Origin: Deltaproteobacteria bacterium
GTDB lineage: Bacteria; Desulfobacterota; DSM-4660; Desulfatiglandales; HGW-15
Assembly (NCBI GenBank): GCA_024641835.1
Contig: JAHECH010000205.1
Span: 1 to 7,349 of the forward strand
Length of the DNA: 7,349 nucleotides
Reading direction: 5' to 3'
A model generated the notes under the pieces. The model worked only from the letters and a program-made list of their open reading frames with translations, searched no databases and had not been told where the DNA came from. This document shows, piece by piece, positions 4,993 to 7,349 of the stretch. The translations under genes were made by a program, and so were the position numbers. Numbering within the stretch: the first letter of the stretch is position 1; every line of letters starts with the position of its first letter.

Positions 4993-6867
4993 TTACACCT
5001 TTGCTCGAGGTAGAGTGAAACCGCCGTATAGCGACCAGGTCATGACTCCGATACCAAGCAGAAATCCTGCCACAATTCCGAAACCGGACGGAAAGACAAG
5101 GAGACAGGCTGCGGCCAGCATCATGAGCCGGCGGAAAAGGGATAGAGGTTCCCCCAGAAAACCTACGATACCAATAGCGAGGAAAAGAATTCCCACAGCG
5201 GTGACAGCAACGCTGAAAGCAATGGAGAGGAGTGTCCCATTGAGCAGCAAAGCTGGCTGGTACACGAAAGCAAAAGGGACCAGGAAGCCTGCGATCCCCA
5301 ACCGAAAGGCTTCAATGCCCGTACTCATGGGCTCAGAGCCGGCCAGGTTGGCTGCTGCGAAGGCGGTCACTGCATCAGGAGGAGTCAGGTCTGCAAGAAC
5401 AGCATAGTAGAAAACAAAAAGATGAGCCGCAATCAAAGGGACTGCCAATTGCCCCATGGCCTGAGCCCCAACCGTAACGGCAATGATATATGCGGCGGTG
5501 GTTGGAATCCCTGTGCCCAGAACGCTGACCACGAGGAACACGAGAATCATGGCCATCAAGAGGTTGCCCATGGAAGCCTGCAAGAGGATCGACCCGAATG
5601 CGAGGGCGACTCCCGTCCGGGTGAGGGTCCCCACGATCATCCCTGACCCTGCCAGAACCGCGGCAATCAGTGCAGCGTTCACCATGGCGCGACAAAGGGC
5701 CTCCACCAGTCTCTTGGGAGTCAGCCAAGTTCGCCTGTCCAGGTAGCTCATGAGAATAGCGATCCAGATGCTGTGAAATGCGGCTTTGCTGGGGGAGTAG
5801 CCGTAGGCGAGGAGAGCTATGACGGAGATGAAGGGGATGAAGTAGTAAGATTTCTTCAGGACAGATCGGGCCGGGGGTCTCATCTCCCTTGGTACGGACT
5901 TGATTCCTCTTTTGAGAGAAGTGAAGTGAACCATGAAGAAGACGCCGAGATAGTAAAGCAGAGCGGGGATGATGGCGATAGTGATAATCTTGAAATAGGG
6001 CACACCTGTAATCTCGGCCATAATGAAAGAACCGGCACCCATGACCGGGGGCATGATCTGACCTCCCGTGCCTGAAATGGCTTCAATGGCGGCCGATTCC
6101 TTGGAACGGAAACCACTCTTTTTCATCAGAGGGATGGTGAAGCTTCCGGTCGCATACACATTGGCCACGGTGGAGCCGCTCAGCGTGCCGTAGAGTGCGC
6201 TGGATATGACAGTGATCTTGGCTGCGCCCCCCCTAGCCCACCCCGCGGCAAAGGTCGCAAAGTCTATAAGATACCCGCCCGTGCCGGTGGCTGTCATGAC
6301 AGCGGCAAAAAGGATGTAGATATAAAGAATCTCGGCCGATATGCCTGTGAGGAAACCGAATATTCCCTCATCGGGTGCGAGATAGAGGATTTCCACAGCC
6401 CTGGGGAGTGAGAAGGCCTTGAAATGGAACATGCCTGGCCAGTACTGGCAGGTCATCAGATAAATCAGGACGAAGCTGATGGTCGCCGCCATCCACCTGG
6501 ACATGGCTCTGCGGCACGCCTCGATGACGGCGAGCGCGAGGAGTCCACCGAGAATAACCTGAATCGTGCGGACTTCATGGAATCCCACAAAACGCATATC
6601 GAGGTAATCCGCTTCAATAACGGTATACCCGCAGGCCAGGGCGCAGAGCAGAGCGATGAGCAAGTCCGCCACACTGGGCCGTTCCTTCGGAGATCTTTTT
6701 GTGGCCGGGAAGAGCAAGTAAATCATGGGGAGGAGCATGAGGAGATGAATGCCTCTCAGGATTCGTGGGGCTGGCGTACCAAATCCGGAAGTGTAGAAGT
6801 GAAAAACCCCGGCAACGATCCCGACGATAATGACGGGGACGTTCCACCATCCCTTCAGGTCGCGCAT
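4993..6867 (-). CDS. TRAP transporter fused permease (4TM/12TM, TAXI type)
   Basis: A 624-residue polytopic inner-membrane protein in which the small (4-TM, DctQ-like) and large (12-TM, DctM-like) TRAP subunits are one chain. The N-terminal 4-TM part covers about residues 8-145; the rest is the large subunit. Conserved blocks are GTLSGSTVANVYATGSFTIP (227-246), AIEAISGTGGQIMPPVMGAG (260-279), GTGIPTTAAYIIA (451-463) and DLTPPDAVTAFAAANLAG (493-510), followed by a TG-EAF stretch. These are hallmarks of the fused TRAP family that works with TAXI-type binding proteins. It should use an ion gradient (usually sodium) to import a substrate delivered by the periplasmic receptor. The end of that receptor gene lies 122 bases upstream on the same strand. 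Substrate is unknown; organic acids are usual for TRAP systems. The ATG at 6867 has a run of G residues about nine bases upstream as a weak ribosome site. Confidence 0.96.
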   Translation of the reverse strand: MRDLKGWWNVPVIIVGIVAGVFHFYTSGFGTPAPRILRGIHLLMLLPMIYLLFPATKRSPKERPSVADLLIALLCALACGYTVIEADYLDMRFVGFHEVRTIQVILGGLLALAVIEACRRAMSRWMAATISFVLIYLMTCQYWPGMFHFKAFSLPRAVEILYLAPDEGIFGFLTGISAEILYIYILFAAVMTATGTGGYLIDFATFAAGWARGGAAKITVISSALYGTLSGSTVANVYATGSFTIPLMKKSGFRSKESAAIEAISGTGGQIMPPVMGAGSFIMAEITGVPYFKIITIAIIPALLYYLGVFFMVHFTSLKRGIKSVPREMRPPARSVLKKSYYFIPFISVIALLAYGYSPSKAAFHSIWIAILMSYLDRRTWLTPKRLVEALCRAMVNAALIAAVLAGSGMIVGTLTRTGVALAFGSILLQASMGNLLMAMILVFLVVSVLGTGIPTTAAYIIAVTVGAQAMGQLAVPLIAAHLFVFYYAVLADLTPPDAVTAFAAANLAGSEPMSTGIEAFRLGIAGFLVPFAFVYQPALLLNGTLLSIAFSVAVTAVGILFLAIGIVGFLGEPLSLFRRLMMLAAACLLVFPSGFGIVAGFLLGIGVMTWSLYGGFTLPRAKV

Positions 6868-6909
6868 GAGATAGGTCCCCCGAAAGATCGAGAAACGATC
6901 AACTCAGAG

Positions 6910-6952
6910 AAAAAACCTGACGCCACCGTTGAGGGGAGGCGCCAGGTTTTTT
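6910..6952 (-). terminator. Terminator/attenuator hairpin between TRAP receptor and permease genes
   Basis: In minus-strand RNA a 15-position stem (AAAAAACCTGGCGCC against GGCGTCAGGTTTTTT) closes a 13-base loop (6925-6937). It ends in six Ts that pair with the leading As, the classic form of an intrinsic terminator. The only imperfect position is G-U on the minus strand but A-C on the plus strand, which favours minus-strand function. It lies about 40 bases after the receptor stop and 42 bases before the permease start, with no obvious new promoter between. Partial read-through would give more receptor than permease, as is common for binding-protein transport operons. Confidence 0.82.
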
Positions 6953-6989
6953 GGGTTGCTGCATCGTACTTGCCCTCGCGAAGAGTATG

Positions 6990-7349
6990 CTATTTCAAGA
7001 GGCCTTTTTCTTTGTAATACCTGATTGCCCCGGGGTGAAGGGGAATGCCGGTTCCGGTGATCCCGTCTGCGACTGTATAGGGTGCGAGGCTTGCATGGAT
7101 CTTGTGAACCCGGTCAAGATTCTCGTTGATCGCCTTTGTTATTCTGTAAACCAGGTCTTCGGGAACATCCTTGTGAGTGGTGATCACACTGCCTGCACAC
7201 GCTGTCACCACATCTTTGGTATTGGCTGCCTTTGGATAGGTCCCATGCGGGATTTTCCCAGGCACAATCCCAAACTTGCCGAGGGAGTCGAGAAGGGGCT
7301 GCGGGAAATCCAGCAAAAGAAGCGTCCGTCCTACCGATGCTTCGATCAC
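6990..7349 (-). CDS. TAXI-family TRAP transporter solute-binding protein (C-terminal part)
   Basis: The last 119 residues of a periplasmic TRAP receptor; the gene runs off the right edge, and the first codon seen (GTG at 7349) need not be the start. Family signs are IPHGTYP (33-39), then a stretch on the pattern 'valine-rich strand, DVPEDLVYRITKAINENLD' (61-79), and the closing LHPGAIRYYKEKGL (104-117), typical of TAXI (TRAP-associated extracytoplasmic immunogenic) proteins. It would capture substrate in the periplasm and hand it to the fused permease encoded downstream. Full TAXI proteins are about 320-340 residues, so roughly two thirds, including the signal peptide and much of the binding cleft, is outside the window. 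The substrate cannot be inferred from this part. Confidence 0.93.
   Translation of the reverse strand: MIEASVGRTLLLLDFPQPLLDSLGKFGIVPGKIPHGTYPKAANTKDVVTACAGSVITTHKDVPEDLVYRITKAINENLDRVHKIHASLAPYTVADGITGTGIPLHPGAIRYYKEKGLLK

Noticed and set aside
4913..5407. Plus-strand open frame starting in the tandem repeat and running opposite the TRAP permease
   Set aside because: The product is low-complexity and rich in Arg, Lys and Pro, as expected from the antisense of membrane-protein codons; the permease frame has clear family motifs.
6424..7017. Plus-strand open frame of 197 codons opposite the permease start and terminator
   Set aside because: It is strongly hydrophilic with no domain, and crosses both the permease coding region and the terminator hairpin; an antisense shadow.

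Overview
The window is bacterial chromosomal DNA of moderate GC content with dense coding. Protein style points to a Gram-negative, probably a member of the former Deltaproteobacteria (Desulfobacterota). The signs are a fused 4TM/12TM TRAP permease with a TAXI-type binding protein, a LysM protein with membrane anchor and coiled coil, an NlpC/P60 protein with an outer-membrane-type C-terminus, and a small 'NKSNKDLEIDW'-type protein. The taxonomic call is an inference from gene content; no rRNA or other phylogenetic marker is present.

Almost everything is on the minus strand, so genes are read from high to low coordinates. (1) 7349-4993: the C-terminal end of a TAXI-family TRAP solute-binding protein, a terminator/attenuator hairpin (6910-6952), then the fused TRAP permease (6867-4993). 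Together they make an ion-driven uptake system for an unidentified substrate, probably an organic acid. (2) 4992-4652: a 341-base gap without genes. It holds a tandem array of about 19-bp units (4868-4930), a short palindrome (4836-4851), a near-consensus sigma-70 promoter (4769-4796) and a large nested inverted repeat (4672-4743). The last falls in the predicted 5' leader of the next gene. (3) 4651-3239: a LysM coiled-coil membrane protein and an alpha/beta hydrolase, 24 bases apart and very likely co-transcribed. (4) 3114-1837: an NlpC/P60 cysteine peptidase domain fused to a predicted outer-membrane beta-barrel, with its own candidate promoter (3152-3180). (5) 1693-479: a class I/II PLP aminotransferase with a strong ribosome-binding site. 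(6) On the plus strand, entering from the left edge and ending at 499: a small putative lipoprotein whose 3' end overlaps the aminotransferase by 21 bases in a convergent arrangement.

The LysM and NlpC/P60 genes suggest a cell-envelope theme (peptidoglycan binding and cleavage), whereas the TRAP genes form a separate transport operon. The hydrolase and aminotransferase are generic enzymes with unknown substrates. The most unusual items are the NlpC/P60-barrel fusion and the structured, repeat-rich gap at 4652-4992. No complete mobile element, CRISPR array, RNA gene or recognisable defence system was seen.
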